Assembly (NCBI GenBank): GCA_037179385.1
Contig: CM074195.1
Coordinates: forward strand, 5,574,438 to 5,638,437
DNA length: 64,000 nucleotides
Source of the DNA: Holothuria scabra
Lineage: Eukaryota > Echinodermata > Holothuroidea > Aspidochirotida > Holothuriidae
Direction: 5' to 3'
The notes under the pieces were generated by a model, which saw only the letters and a list, made by a program, of their open reading frames with translations, had not been told where the DNA came from and did no database searches. The stretch's first letter is position 1. The number at the start of each line of letters is the position of its first letter. Below, one piece after another: positions 13,194 to 24,212 of the stretch. A program made the position numbers and the translations under genes.

Positions 13194-13722
13194 TTAATGA
13201 CCACGTTGATGCCTCCTACCAACATACCAACAGTTTTGAGGCAGTGGCGACATAACTACAGAAATTAGTGCTTCACTTAAACTACGAAATGTATCTCTTC
13301 CCTTCCTAAAGGATGTACTTCATGCATATGCAAATGAGCTACTGAGTTAGTCAGGCTACCTTTGTCATTACTATTCAGAAAGCTCCCTGCAATCTCCTAA
13401 AATAAATGAATGTATGAGGAATAACTCCTTGGTACTCCTGAACAGTAAAAAACTTAAGCTCTGATGTATCATGGGTACTTGAAAGAAAAATAGTAAGAAA
13501 TTTCAGACATATAGCTGTCTCAAAAATGTTTGGGGTATATGCTGTTTTCCTTTATGACAGCCTGCCTTACATCTCCTGCCTACATTTTTTACAATGGCCC
13601 TTAATGGTAATCTACTGCCATTTGGATATACGAACCTTGATATTGAACTACCTGTATGTTATTGCTGAAACATTAACATGGTCTTATTAAGAGATTGTCA
13701 GTCCTCCTGAATATTACATACT

Positions 13723-14113
13723 CACAGACTTCCTATACATGGACAGTGCATACAGCATGGTAGATTGTCCCTACTGTATGTGTGAGAAAAAGCGCACCAA
13801 GATGGCTGTCTGCTATGATTTTTGTGTGAAAGTTTGGACTTGCTCAAGTCATTTTCAGATTTTGCAGGAGAGTTACAATATTTTTAAAATATGGGAAGGT
13901 AAGGTCAAAATCACTTCATGTATTGCAGATATATGACATTCTTACCCATTCAAGTTTAAATATTGTTTAAAATATAACAGAGTTGTCATCAAATCAAACG
14001 ATTTATAGCTTCACGGCAGCCATCTTGGTGCGCCTTTTTTCTCTCAGTCGGTGGCGACCATCTACGGATAGGACGTACATTTTACATGCTCTTTCCATGT
14101 ATATAAGTCCTTG
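13723..14113. mobile_element. 391-bp foldback MITE, copy B, with 8-bp target duplication
   Basis: The element begins cacagacttcctatacatgg and ends ...ccatgtatataagtccttg. The flanks tacatact (13715-13722) and tatatact (14114-14121) are an 8-bp target duplication with one change. Inner arms contain gcgcaccaagatggctg and its inverse. The length equals that of copy C at 33949. An 8-bp duplication fits hAT-like or P-like transposases. Confidence 0.8.
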
Positions 14114-14760
14114 TATATACTGTACTAACAGGTACTAGAAAAATGGTTGAGTGAGTAGTGGCAGGGGAGGAAGGATTTAAATATGTATGAGCCCTCTTTT
14201 ACCAAAAGGTAAAAAAAAAAAAAACTCCTTGCATGTCCACTTAGTGAAATATATAAAACTGTTTCAAATGATATTACAGTTCAAAAACCTATGCAATGTT
14301 TTCCATTAAAATTGCATTCCCAAGAATGCTGAAATAATTAGGAAAACCCTCCCTTTGGGTCCCTCTGAGAAGGGGGAAACAAAAGAATCCCCTCCCCCAG
14401 AGACTGCTGATATCTTCCCATTTAATGTGTGGTAGGACTTCAGTATTTTGACCGATTAAAAATGAATAATCTCTCTCTTTGATATAAATGCCAAGTCAAG
14501 AGAAAATTTCAGGAAGGAAACAAATTGAAATCTATTTAACAATTAGACTTGCTAAGTATCAAATTGAACATCTTAAATTGGACACCATCTTTCCACACAA
14601 ACATATAAAGTGATTGCAACATTTTTCAGAGAATATCTGATATAGCCTGATTAAGGGGAAATAATGCCTTTGTTTTTATAGCAAATACCACTTGTTTAAA
14701 ACCAATATTTATGTACGTGCTCAGACAATGATAGATAATGCAAAATAAAGCAACCAACTT
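14114..14760 (-). repeat. Flank shared with 2985-3620 in inverted orientation
   Basis: This is the reverse complement of the sequence left of copy A, including an A-run at 14212-14224 matching a T-run near 3518-3529. It shows that more than the MITE itself was copied. Confidence 0.7.
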
Positions 14761-15535
14761 TTCAAGACATACATTTCTGCCAGATAGAAATTCAGCTGTC
14801 TTTTACTTCAGAATAATATGGTCACCCAAACTTTTTAAAGTTCAAAGAACTGCAGCTTCTAAAACTTTTTAGGCACACTTTTTTGAAATAAAGCTAATTG
14901 CTAAGTTTTACAGGGTTCCCAAACTTTTGAAGTAATGGAATTCCAGACTTTTTCCAGACTTTTTAAAGACTAAAATGGAACATGTAATACCTAAAAAATA
15001 TAAAAAAAATTTGTACATCATGGCCTTGGTTTTCATAAAGTGTTTACCCAGCACGGACACGAACAAAACATGTTCGGAACTATTGTAAGTGTTAAGTTTT
15101 CAATACCAAATGCCCCAAATTCAGGGATTTTCAATACTGTTATAAAATTCTACACTTTTTCCAGACTTGTCCATTTTCCGTACTGTGTGGGAACCTTGGC
15201 GTACCATAGATTTACCGATAGCTACTTCTTGTGCGGTATGTCACGTTCGTGCATTTGAAATACAGAACTTCCCTTTAGTATGAAAAACAGCTTCATCAAC
15301 TGTCCTTCATATATTTACAAAAGAACCTGGATTTTGTATTAAAGAATGCACTTCCACTATGCAGTATTACGTAAACACATATCAGGCACAAATTCACAAG
15401 AGCAGATTGATTTGAAAGAAGAGCATATATGACACAAACCTTAGAAAAACTACAGAGAGTGGCATATAAAGTGCGACAGTAACATGTAGGACTTCTGAAC
15501 ACTACGTAGACATTACAATTGCAATCGTACAAACA
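14761..15535. other. Unassigned sequence
   Basis: A degenerate actttttaaag/ccagactttttccagac repetition occurs near 14835-14970 and 15150-15180. No gene is recognised. Confidence 0.4.
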
Positions 15536-15539
15536 TTAA

Positions 15540-16116
15540 AGGTAGTGTGATACCAAAATGGCAAAGTTGGGTATTTGATGTAAAAAGCATTAAAAATCAA
15601 GAAAATTGCTGTAATTTCCATCAAAATCTGTTAAAAATTGGCCATTTTACAGGTTTATTTCTGATTTGCACTTAATCATGCATAAATATGAGCTCAATAT
15701 GTAAATCTTGTGATGTCATGGGAGGGACATACCATATATGGCTAATGCTTTCCTTTGTTTTTGCAATTTTCATTTCAAGGGCAGTAGTAGCATTAGTGTT
15801 TCCTGAAGGGTTTATTTTGAAAGTTGAAATTGTGTCCTTGAAAATTATCAGTATCAATCATCAAACTATAAACTATCTGATGAGTAATTAAGAGATAATT
15901 AATATTGGGTTAACAAAACGTCAACACTGTGCAACACTCAACATCACTATTTTTGCATAACTAACAAGTTGCTTCAGAAATATTCAAACTTTGAAGAGGT
16001 ATATCTTGAGAACGGTAAAAGATATTGACATAATTCCAAAGGATTCTTACTTAGGAGACCTTGCTCCGAAACTACAAAGTCAATTCAGTGCTTTTTGCTA
16101 ACATGTCACACTACCT
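15540..16116. mobile_element. 577-bp element with aggtagtgtga inverted ends
   Basis: It starts aggtagtgtgataccaaaa after TTAA (15536-15539) and ends ...tgctaacatgtcacactacct before TTTA. The short terminal inverted repeat aggtagtgtga and the TTAA-like target suggest a non-autonomous DNA transposon. No transposase reading frame is present. Confidence 0.6.
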
Positions 16117-19100
16117 TTTATAACCAAGAGAAATTCCACATGCTGAACCATGGTACTGAAACCTCTTTCTTATTGAAGGCAGTATTCAGGTCATTTGAAT
16201 AATAGGAGATTGCCTAGGATAGGGTTCATGACAGAAACTCTTGAAAAGTAACAGGCAAGTGTTAACTCTTTTGCAGCCACCCTGAATTTCCTTAGTGTGC
16301 CCTTTTCAGCCAGCTGGCTTAACACAGTTTTTGGCATTATTGACCAACTGAAATAACTATTTACCTGAACAGAGTCAGAAGTTGAACTGACTATGATAAT
16401 TGAAGAATGCATATTGCTCTATCCATTACCTTTGTTCAATTACTATCCAGTTTGTTCAGAGGCATTCCATATTAATCATTTTTACTGTTTTTTCATCAAG
16501 GTCACCTTTAGAACTTTCTACTCTGACTCAAAAATATGCACTGCTTAGTCTGACTTGCTTGAGGAGGCAATCATTTTGCTTGCTCTGTGAATTGTCACTA
16601 TAGTTCAAGGTACGAAGAAAATTCCAATAGAGCCATCCACTAAAATTATGTGTAGAAACTATTCAGAAGGTCAAATCAACTTCTGGGGGTATCTTTATTT
16701 CTGGTTTGTTTGTTTCAGGAGGGGTAGGTTGGACACGTAATAGTACAAACGTGGCTGTGAACGGTACATTAACATGCTACATAATAGTATGTATCTGGCT
16801 GCAAAAGGGTTAAGACCACTAAGAAACAATGACTTAACTGGAGAAAATACAAAGCTATATAACAAGTAATGAAACAGTAAGGGGAGGAGAAGGGGGAAAG
16901 GGAAAAAGCAGGAAGGGTATTACATAATGGTAATTTTAGCAGAAAATTCCCAAAATGAATTGCTTAACATCTTCCTCAATCTAGAATTACAAGAAAATAT
17001 GATTTAGGGGTTGAGAAATGAATCTTGGCATTTTATTTCGCACATTTACCGAGCATTGACACACAGTAAACTGATTGCAACTGCTAAAAGTATTGTCTAT
17101 GGGACAACAATGGAAACCATCCCACTGCCATTTTGGAATTCACAGCCACACCCACTACTTATTTAATCTCAAACAAGCAGAATATGATGCCTGAGGATTT
17201 TACCTACAAACAGAATAATGCAGTGGATTACTGTGGCTGAGAAAGGGCGGGGGGGGGGTTACGGTGGCCTCTAGGCTACTGTAGGGAAATTTTCGAATTT
17301 CATGACCATGTGGAAATTTATTTTTGCAGACCAAACACCCAAAGTCAGAGGGTTCTCAAGACCATGATAAACTGCCGGACTTTTTCTCAGATTTTTTCCT
17401 GCAGTGACATGTTTCATATCATCCAGTGGTATAAAGTCCCCACTTCAGTGGGAACAAAATGAGCGAAGAAAGAAGAATGATTAAAATAGGAACAATGACT
17501 CATGCAATGACGTCTACAAGCAGAATCTAAAAACTACCACACAGTAGACATATCCCAATAATTTGAAAATTGACTATTATGTACAACTGCTTATATTATG
17601 AAAGAGGATGGATTCATATTTTAATGGCAAGTCACAACTTGTAACAATGTAAATTTTTCAAAATGTCCCAAGAATGTCTCAATTGTAACAGCTGTTTGGT
17701 CCTTTTTGCATGTTAAGTACCTTAAACTTTGCTTTTGTCCCATATGCAAGACACAATATTTATTGACGATAATAATGAATTTTATAATTTTATAATTTGT
17801 GAAAAAATAGAACCACCACTTGATGCAACATAAAATGACCATAAGCCAAACAAAACACTAATAGTCTACTAGGCTCAGCAGATTACATACACAGATGAGT
17901 ATTGAGAAAAGATGCTGTATTGATGGCCACAGGATTGTCAAAATGTCACATAAATTTGCCTTGTTACAAAATTTTATTGACCATGTGACAATATATTGTC
18001 ACACATACCACAGAATTCACAAAATGTCACAGCATTTCAGACAAGCAAGTTTTGACACAGGATGTCACTAAATGTATGTCACAGGGAATCCATTCTCTGG
18101 TATAGTGCTAGGTTTGATGTGGCAATGACGGCCTTCTATAAATTCTATTCAGTACTTGTCTACTACCACTGTACCTGGTGGTCAGTTCTCTAAAATCCAC
18201 AACAGCCATTGAACTTGCTGATGAAGGTTTCCCTGATAAGCTTCTTATGCAGGCTACTGCATTAGTCACTAAAGATCCCCTTGTGAGTTTTTCACTCTAA
18301 TTTGTTGGCTATGGAATTTATCCAGCGGTGGGCAAGTGGCAAGGGACCCTTGGTGCCCCCCCTCCCACCACCAGCAATAACCATTTATCTTCTCAACTAC
18401 AGCTGAATATCAAGATGAGGCAAGACAAAATGTTTGCAAAAAATTATGAAATAAATAGACTGAATAATTTTAAACCTTTGTAAAACCTTGTAACTTTGGG
18501 AGAAGGATAACACGATCACCTGTCAAAACTGCCCGACAAAAACACAAAAAGTCACATTACTAAAAAATTTTGTGCAACATCTGTGTACAGACCAACTCAC
18601 CCAGTTATTATACCCACATGATATTTTACATTCCTTCAACAGGATTCAGGCTTTCATAAACTAATTACCCATAATGCACTGTACAGAATTCCCTCCATGC
18701 CACCAGGTTACATTTCACATCAACTCATACCACTACAATGGATCTACAGGATTATGTCACTTGTCCTCTTTCAATCAGCCTTTTATGAAGTGAAAAAATT
18801 TCCCAACTCAGGGAATAATTTTATTGGTTTCAAACCTCATTTTGCTCAATAAGCTGAATTGAAAGCTTGATTTTGTTTGGTTGTGGTATATGAATATTCA
18901 TCAACAATGAATTCACATATAAAATCAATGGAATTACTTTATTTTTGTGAACTTGAGGTGAGGCATTCCCACTTTATACTATGCTCATCAAAACTGGATG
19001 GTTGTCAGATTATTTTAGTGGATTTTTTGTTGAATATTTATAACTTGTGATTGTTGTTCCTGTAAACATGAATATTTAATGCTTAAAGGTTTTGCATAGT

Positions 19101-20312
19101 TTGGAAGAGAATTCATTGAAAGTTTATTTGTGCAGACAAGATAAGTGCAGGGGTTTCAATGGCTTTGGATCAAGGAATTATAACCTTCAAACCACCTATG
19201 CAAATTGCAAATTATTCCCTGCAGTTCAACTGTACAAGATTCAAAGTTGCTATAGGGTGAGGACAAAAATCACGACAGCTAGATACTCATGTACAGGCAA
19301 ATATATAAGCATAATGGTACTACACACGACACTACATGAAATGCACAGCGCAACTCGTAAGCAGCTAGCGTAGCTCAGCTCTGTGCCACAAACAAGAACT
19401 CACCCGTAAAGGAACTTGTTAGTAATGAACAAAATCCCAGCAGGGTCTGTGGAGGTAGGTAGGTAGGTGGGGGATTGTTATTGAAAAGCAATTTTACGAC
19501 TTACGACCATAGCTGATGTCAAAATGAGCGTCACAAATCGTCAATCATTATGAAAACATCACACTGGGAAGACGCACCTTGTAAAAATGAGTGCAAAAAA
19601 AGGGGGAGGGGGACAAGGATGTGAAGGTGACATGTTGGGGAAATAAAGGGAAAGGTTGCCATGATTTTCTTGTGCTTTGGTTGTTCATTTTTTAAGCCAG
19701 CATTTGTTCATGTTATGAAGCATATTTCATAGAGTAAATGCAATCATAACTTGGTTAATAAAACAAAGGCAGGTTTTCACCAATTCCAAGGTCATTTTAG
19801 CTTTTGATCCAAACTTACCTCAATGGCTCATATCATTTTTAACCAAAAGGCATGCTCACAGACTTTCAGATAAGGTTATGGGAAATTCAACCTCTTTCAA
19901 AGAATGGTGTAGTTTAAGGGAGTTATTGGTTATAACGGCACCTTGCAAAAAATCAATTCGAGGAGAGACATGACAATATGCCGTAACAACTAAATGTGTT
20001 TGCCAAATATGACTGAATTCATTCCATCTTTGTCACTGAAGCATGCAAAGCAGAAACCACAATTTTAATTAAAGACTTTATGATGAAAGTAAACATTTGG
20101 GAAAAATGCATAGAAATGCGACACCAACTGGATGTCCTCAGGAAAATAAAGCCTTGCCTGGTAAAATTCAAAGAGATATTCTGATCACCTGGATGAAGGC
20201 AACAAAAATTTGAACAGAACCATGTTGAAATGTTTGAATTTTCAACTTTGAAAAATGCCTCATCTTTGATTACTATGGACGGAAATACTTTCCAATTTAA
20301 GCTGAAGTTTAC
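16117..20312. other. Unassigned sequence just downstream of the last placed CAMTA exon
   Basis: The final CAMTA coding exon is expected on the minus strand somewhere below 20313, in frame after a 2-nt split codon, but no segment with an acceptor, one completing base and a conserved tail could be picked out. A tgtcaca-rich stretch near 17935-18080 forms short dyads. No other gene is recognised. Confidence 0.4.
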
Positions 20313-20587
20313 CTGTTTTGGTAATGCCGTATAAAACGTTGTATCTTCCTGGCAGCATCCTGTTCTCTTTTCAGCCTTGCCATTCGTTTATCCCGAAATC
20401 TTTGCTGTATCAAAATGGCCGCATCCCTGCTTTTCCTGAACTGCTTGTTGGCACGGTAACTTCTGAAACGGCTCTGGATAATGATGGCAGCTCTCCTGCT
20501 CTCCTGGAACTGTCGGTAGTTCTTGTAACTACGGAAACGGTTTTGTATGACTCGTGCTGCTTCACTCATCTGAAGATAGCCCACATA
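20313..20587 (-). CDS. CAMTA: CAMTA exon: IQ-motif array, near C-terminus
   Basis: This exon gives residues about 1199-1289 of the placed protein. It starts after an acceptor (ttctgcttccaag) in phase 0 and ends with a gtaaac donor after two bases of a codon. It encodes at least three strong IQ-type repeats (AARVIQNRFRSYK, AAIIIQSRFRSYR, AAILIQQRFR) and a fourth degenerate one, AARKIQRFIRHY. IQ helices bind calmodulin; in vertebrate CAMTA the same stretch ends AARKIMRFLRR just before the last short exon. A further 3' exon is therefore required, and reading through the donor adds no family-like sequence. Confidence 0.93.
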
Positions 20588-22316
20588 CTTGGAAGCAGAA
20601 AAGAGCAAATGTCATATGTTAGGTCTACAGATAAAAATCCATTTATAAAGTCATATGAATGGAAATAAGGCATAAATGTAGGCTAACGGCCTCCAAGACC
20701 TTTTATATTTTGATACAGCAGAGGATCTTTGAGTGGAAGGGAGTTCTATTCTGCATGACGCTAGAAACGAATAGCAAGTTTTAGCCATCTCTAGTTGACC
20801 ACTCTTAATCCAGAATCTATCAGGGAATGTCCTGTTCAGGTGTCTTGAGATCAATAAAGTCGAAGGGGTTTGAACCCTTTTTAAGACTGATGGGTCGATA
20901 GAGCAAGTTTGTTTGTAAAAGGGATTAACTGATGCAGTTATAGAGATAAGCTTCACCCAGGAAAAAGCCTTTTTCTCGGGTAATATTGGCTAAAATGTCC
21001 TATTCAATTCTAGCAGCATGGGCTGCTGTGTACCAATGTGTTTCGCATGTGCATAGGTTCAAATCCCTCTCAATGTATGTGGGTGATTATCTGGGTACTC
21101 CACCTTTCCTCCCAATTGGTGTTGCCACAGAAATCAGTTGTCCAACCAACCAAATTGATTGTGTGCAGGAGTGAGCCACCAACGACTTTGCCTTTTTGCC
21201 ACAAAAGGTTAAGTTCTCAACATTCTCAAAACGCTTTGAAAATTGGCAACTCACTTGAAGCCAGCTTACAACACACTTAAAAAAAGAAAGGTGTGAGAGA
21301 ACATCACCAATTTGACCATAAACATCAAAGTTGAAAGGTCTGAGCAAGGCAAAGGTGACTTCAATGGTGAAGAACAAGGTTTTCTGCACATGGTCATTAT
21401 AACATATCCAACTTGTTTGTAATAAGGGAAATAAGATCTTAGGCCTATTACGCAGGAACCTCTCATTTTGTTCCAAAGATGTTAAATTGGCGGCCTATAA
21501 AGGTTTACTAAGGCCCTTGTTGGAGTATGCTTGTTCCGTCTGGGATCCACATCAGATTTCACTCCAAGATAGATTGGAGGGAGTACAAAAAAGATCTGCT
21601 AGGTTTATATCCGGCGAGTACTCCCGTGAAGTTGGCTCTGTGACCGCACTCCTCAAAGATCTAGGTCTACATACTTTGTCTGACCGCCGCAGACGTTGCA
21701 GACTCATAATTTTTGCCAAAGGTATTTATGGCCAAGCTAACATCCCCCTGTCTAATCTGTGTAAACCTACTCGTTGTTCTCGTAACATGCATGCTTTGCA
21801 CTTTCGCCCCCCCCCCCTCCGCTAGGACTAATTGTTTTAAGTACAGTTTTGTCCCTAATACTACTCGGGATTGGAATAACCTCCCAGAGAGTCTTATTGC
21901 GGGGGCCATAAGTCACCCAAAGCCGGTGGATTTCATTATGCACTCTTTGAGGGCCTGACTGATCACACGGCAGGTACGCGGTGTAAAATTGTCCTTTTGG
22001 ATGTCTCACCGTTTTGAAGAAGAAGAAGGAGAGTAGTGTGTAAAAATACAACTGTGAGTATGTGTGTGTGTTGATGCTAGCTGAACATAGTACAATCAAC
22101 TGTTCGCTTGCAGAAAACATGTTGAAGGGGGGGGGAAGTGTTACCCAGTTTAAGATGATTATGTCTAACAAGTGTTAGTGTGGCTTTAAAATGTAGGTGG
22201 AAACATCAAGTAAAATCCTAACATTCTACCCAGAGATTGGAAGTTTTTTAGCGACAGCAGAGTTGGGCTGGAGCTATTCCATGTAATAATTACGACAAAA
22301 ATCTTTCGCAACTTAC
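20588..22316 (-). other. CAMTA: CAMTA intron (1729 bp) with retroelement remnants
   Basis: GT-AG intron containing the LINE fragment at 21380-21990 and a possible tRNA-like SINE near 20995-21180 (ggttcaaatccc box-B-like word, followed by gggtactccacc). The rest is unassigned. Confidence 0.8.
21380..21990 (+). pseudogene. 5'-truncated, frameshifted non-LTR retrotransposon (LINE) reverse-transcriptase C-terminus
   Basis: The plus-strand translation shows the typical C-terminal end of a LINE reverse transcriptase: NKILGLLRRNL, then AAYKGLLRPLLEYACSVWDP, then LQDRLEGVQKRSARFI, and after a frameshift TRDWNNLPESLI. The open frame from 21417 shifts at the run of C near 21807-21818, and an in-frame stop appears near 21390. 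It ends with a short (gaa)n stretch near 22014-22030 instead of a long poly(A). It lies antisense to CAMTA in an intron and is a dead fragment. The clade (CR1/L2/Jockey-like) is a guess. Confidence 0.85.
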
Positions 22317-22391
22317 ATCTTTATAACGCCTGTAATAAGACTGAATGATGACTGCTGCTTCAAGCTCTTGTTGTTTCTGTTGTTGTCTTCC
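22317..22391 (-). CDS. CAMTA: CAMTA exon: IQ motif
   Basis: Twenty-five codons between acceptor ttcattctgcag and donor gtaagt, phase 0 on both sides. It begins with a Gln-rich helix start (GRQQQKQQELE) and carries one IQ repeat, AAVIIQSYYRRYKD. It matches the vertebrate segment that reads AAVIQRCYRKYKQY. The next exon resumes in frame with YVGYLQMSEAARVIQ. Confidence 0.93.
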
Positions 22392-22800
22392 CTGCAGAAT
22401 GAAAAAAACTTACTGATGAAACTGACACTTTTTTTATATGATATTTTGCTTTTACTAGGCCAGCTATAACTCATTAATTCCAATGAAGAGCACAGGTCGG
22501 ACATACTGCCCCTGGTTAGACATAACCAGAGATGCCAACATCTACATCAAGAAATCAGGGAGGTTACACACAAGAATCAGGGAGGTGAAATTAGCCATAA
22601 AAAATGCATTGCACTAGAATTTCCTTACATCTAAATTTTTCCTTCCAACAAGCGAGAAATCTGCCTCTGAAACAATGAAACTAAGTGTTGACCCCTTTCT
22701 CTAGAGCATAGGAGATGCTTGGAGACAATTATTCTTATTCAGCAAATGATATGCAAAGCACCTAATGGAACAAGAAACATTAAAATCCCATTTTATTTAC
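22392..22800 (-). other. CAMTA: CAMTA intron (409 bp)
   Basis: GT-AG intron. The part near 22528-22600 (agagatgccaacatct, then aaatcagggagg repeated) resembles the left part of the 186-bp MITE at 24780, so a truncated copy of that element is likely. Confidence 0.7.
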
Positions 22801-22865
22801 CTTATATTGGCGGAAAGCATTCTGAATCACCAGAGCCGCTTTGTACAGCTGCCTCTGCTCTTCAT
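22801..22865 (-). CDS. CAMTA: CAMTA exon: first IQ motif
   Basis: 65 nt, with acceptor cctttcacag and donor gtaaat. It completes a split codon to give DEEQRQLYKAALVIQNAFRQYK, the counterpart of vertebrate EQRELYEAARLVQTAFRKYK. This is the first IQ-like helix, directly after the acidic linker. Confidence 0.93.
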
Positions 22866-23551
22866 CTGTGAAAGGAAAAATGCCGTTTTGTTGATTTGTT
22901 TTATCACCACTGACCAATAAACATGACTTTCACTTTATGAAAAATAAAAGCTAATTTTCACATTTTTTTTTTCACAATAATTCTGCACCACATGAAAGAT
23001 GATTTTCTGGCAAAGAAAAGGTTTCACAAGAAAAATTGAAGTTCTGGACAAAAAAGGGTGGACTTTTCCTGACCTTATCTAATTGTCTCTTAACTCAAGG
23101 AATGAAAGGCCCTTAATGATGGTGAATCATCTGAAACATCCAGCTTAATCCCACTCCATACAAAATTCCTATATGATTTACTTTCAAAGGAAATGGATTG
23201 TTTGAATGAGTATCCAAGCCAGCATTAGGGGCAAATGCCCATTAGTCAGAATTTAGAAAAACTCCAACCACCAGTTTTTAATTCCATTAACTCTGTGCAG
23301 CTCAAATTCCTGGCAGACATGAACTTCATCTTAACTCCTGAAAACTTGAAATGTTGAAAGGCATTCATGCATAAATCACTGAATGGTTGACGTGGCCCAA
23401 TAGAAGGGTCGCCCCCAACAAATCAATAAGATACCCTGATCTTTTTACCCAAGTTGCCGCTTGCAGGTCAGGTAAAAATTAGGTTATAGTGAATACCTGT
23501 CATAAGCTAAACGTCTCATGAATATTTATGATGAAAAGTGACAAGATTCAC
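22866..23551 (-). other. CAMTA: CAMTA intron (686 bp)
   Basis: GT-AG intron; the donor is gtgaat. No element is recognised. Confidence 0.75.
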
Positions 23552-23894
23552 CTGACAGTGTAAGCAGTGAAAAACCACCAAGAGTGGTTCCATCGATCAT
23601 GCCATCTGGGAAGAAGTCTGCCCAATCCAACTGGCTCTCATCATCCAGGGAGAGATTTGGAGGGCTGGGCATACATGATGAGTCTGTGGTGCTGTAGGTG
23701 CTGGCAGGAGAGTTGATGTTCTCAGACCGGTAGTCATTCACATCCTCAATTTCTTCATCTATATCAACAGACAAAGGTGGAAAGTACGGGGGTGGACCAA
23801 AGTTGATGTCGTCCACATTCATACTGGTTTCGTCATCCTTGATTCGGGCTGGGAGGGCGTCTAGGATCTGCTCTGCTAGAGTCAAATATTGCTC
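23552..23894 (-). CDS. CAMTA: CAMTA exon: acidic linker with TLAEQIL motif
   Basis: 114 codons plus 1 nt. It opens with EQYLTLAEQILDALPARIK, equivalent to the conserved vertebrate TLAEHIIEATPDRIK, and ends SQLDWADFF...LLTLS, equivalent to the segment just before the IQ array. It is strongly acidic and Ser/Pro-rich between those motifs. The acceptor (cctttcag) is the first of three near-identical copies created by a tandem repeat; this copy is the one that keeps the frame open. The donor gtgaat is weak. Confidence 0.93.
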
Positions 23895-24212
23895 CTGAAA
23901 GGTTAAGGGAAAGATATACAGAATGTAAAATAGAATTACACTTTAAAAATTTGGAATCGATAGAAACATTTCAAGCAGTTCAAATTTGTCAAATACTGCT
24001 CCTGAAGGGTTAAGGGAAAGATATACAGAATGTAAAACAGAATTACACTTTAAAAAAAATTTGGAATTGATAGCAACATTTCAAGCAGTTCAAATTTGTC
24101 AAATACTGCTCCTGAAAGGTTACGGGAAAGATATACAGAATATATAAAAAAAAAATTACAGTTCAAAAAATTTGGAATTGATAGAAACATTTCAAGCAGT
24201 ACATATTTGTTA
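23881..24212. repeat. ~107-110-bp tandem repeat, three copies, spanning a 3' splice site
   Basis: The unit starting gtcaaata(c/t)tgctcctg recurs at 23881, 23988 and 24098. The first copy includes the real acceptor and the first bases of the CAMTA exon ending at 23894; copies 2 and 3 duplicate the acceptor and polypyrimidine tract upstream of it on the minus strand. Confidence 0.9.

Noticed and set aside
20318..20668. Plus-strand open frame over the IQ exon
   Set aside because: It is the antisense shadow of the CAMTA IQ exon.
20651..20956. Second LINE remnant on the minus strand
   Set aside because: Some words look reverse-transcriptase-like in mixed frames, but the frames are broken and the similarity is too weak to call.
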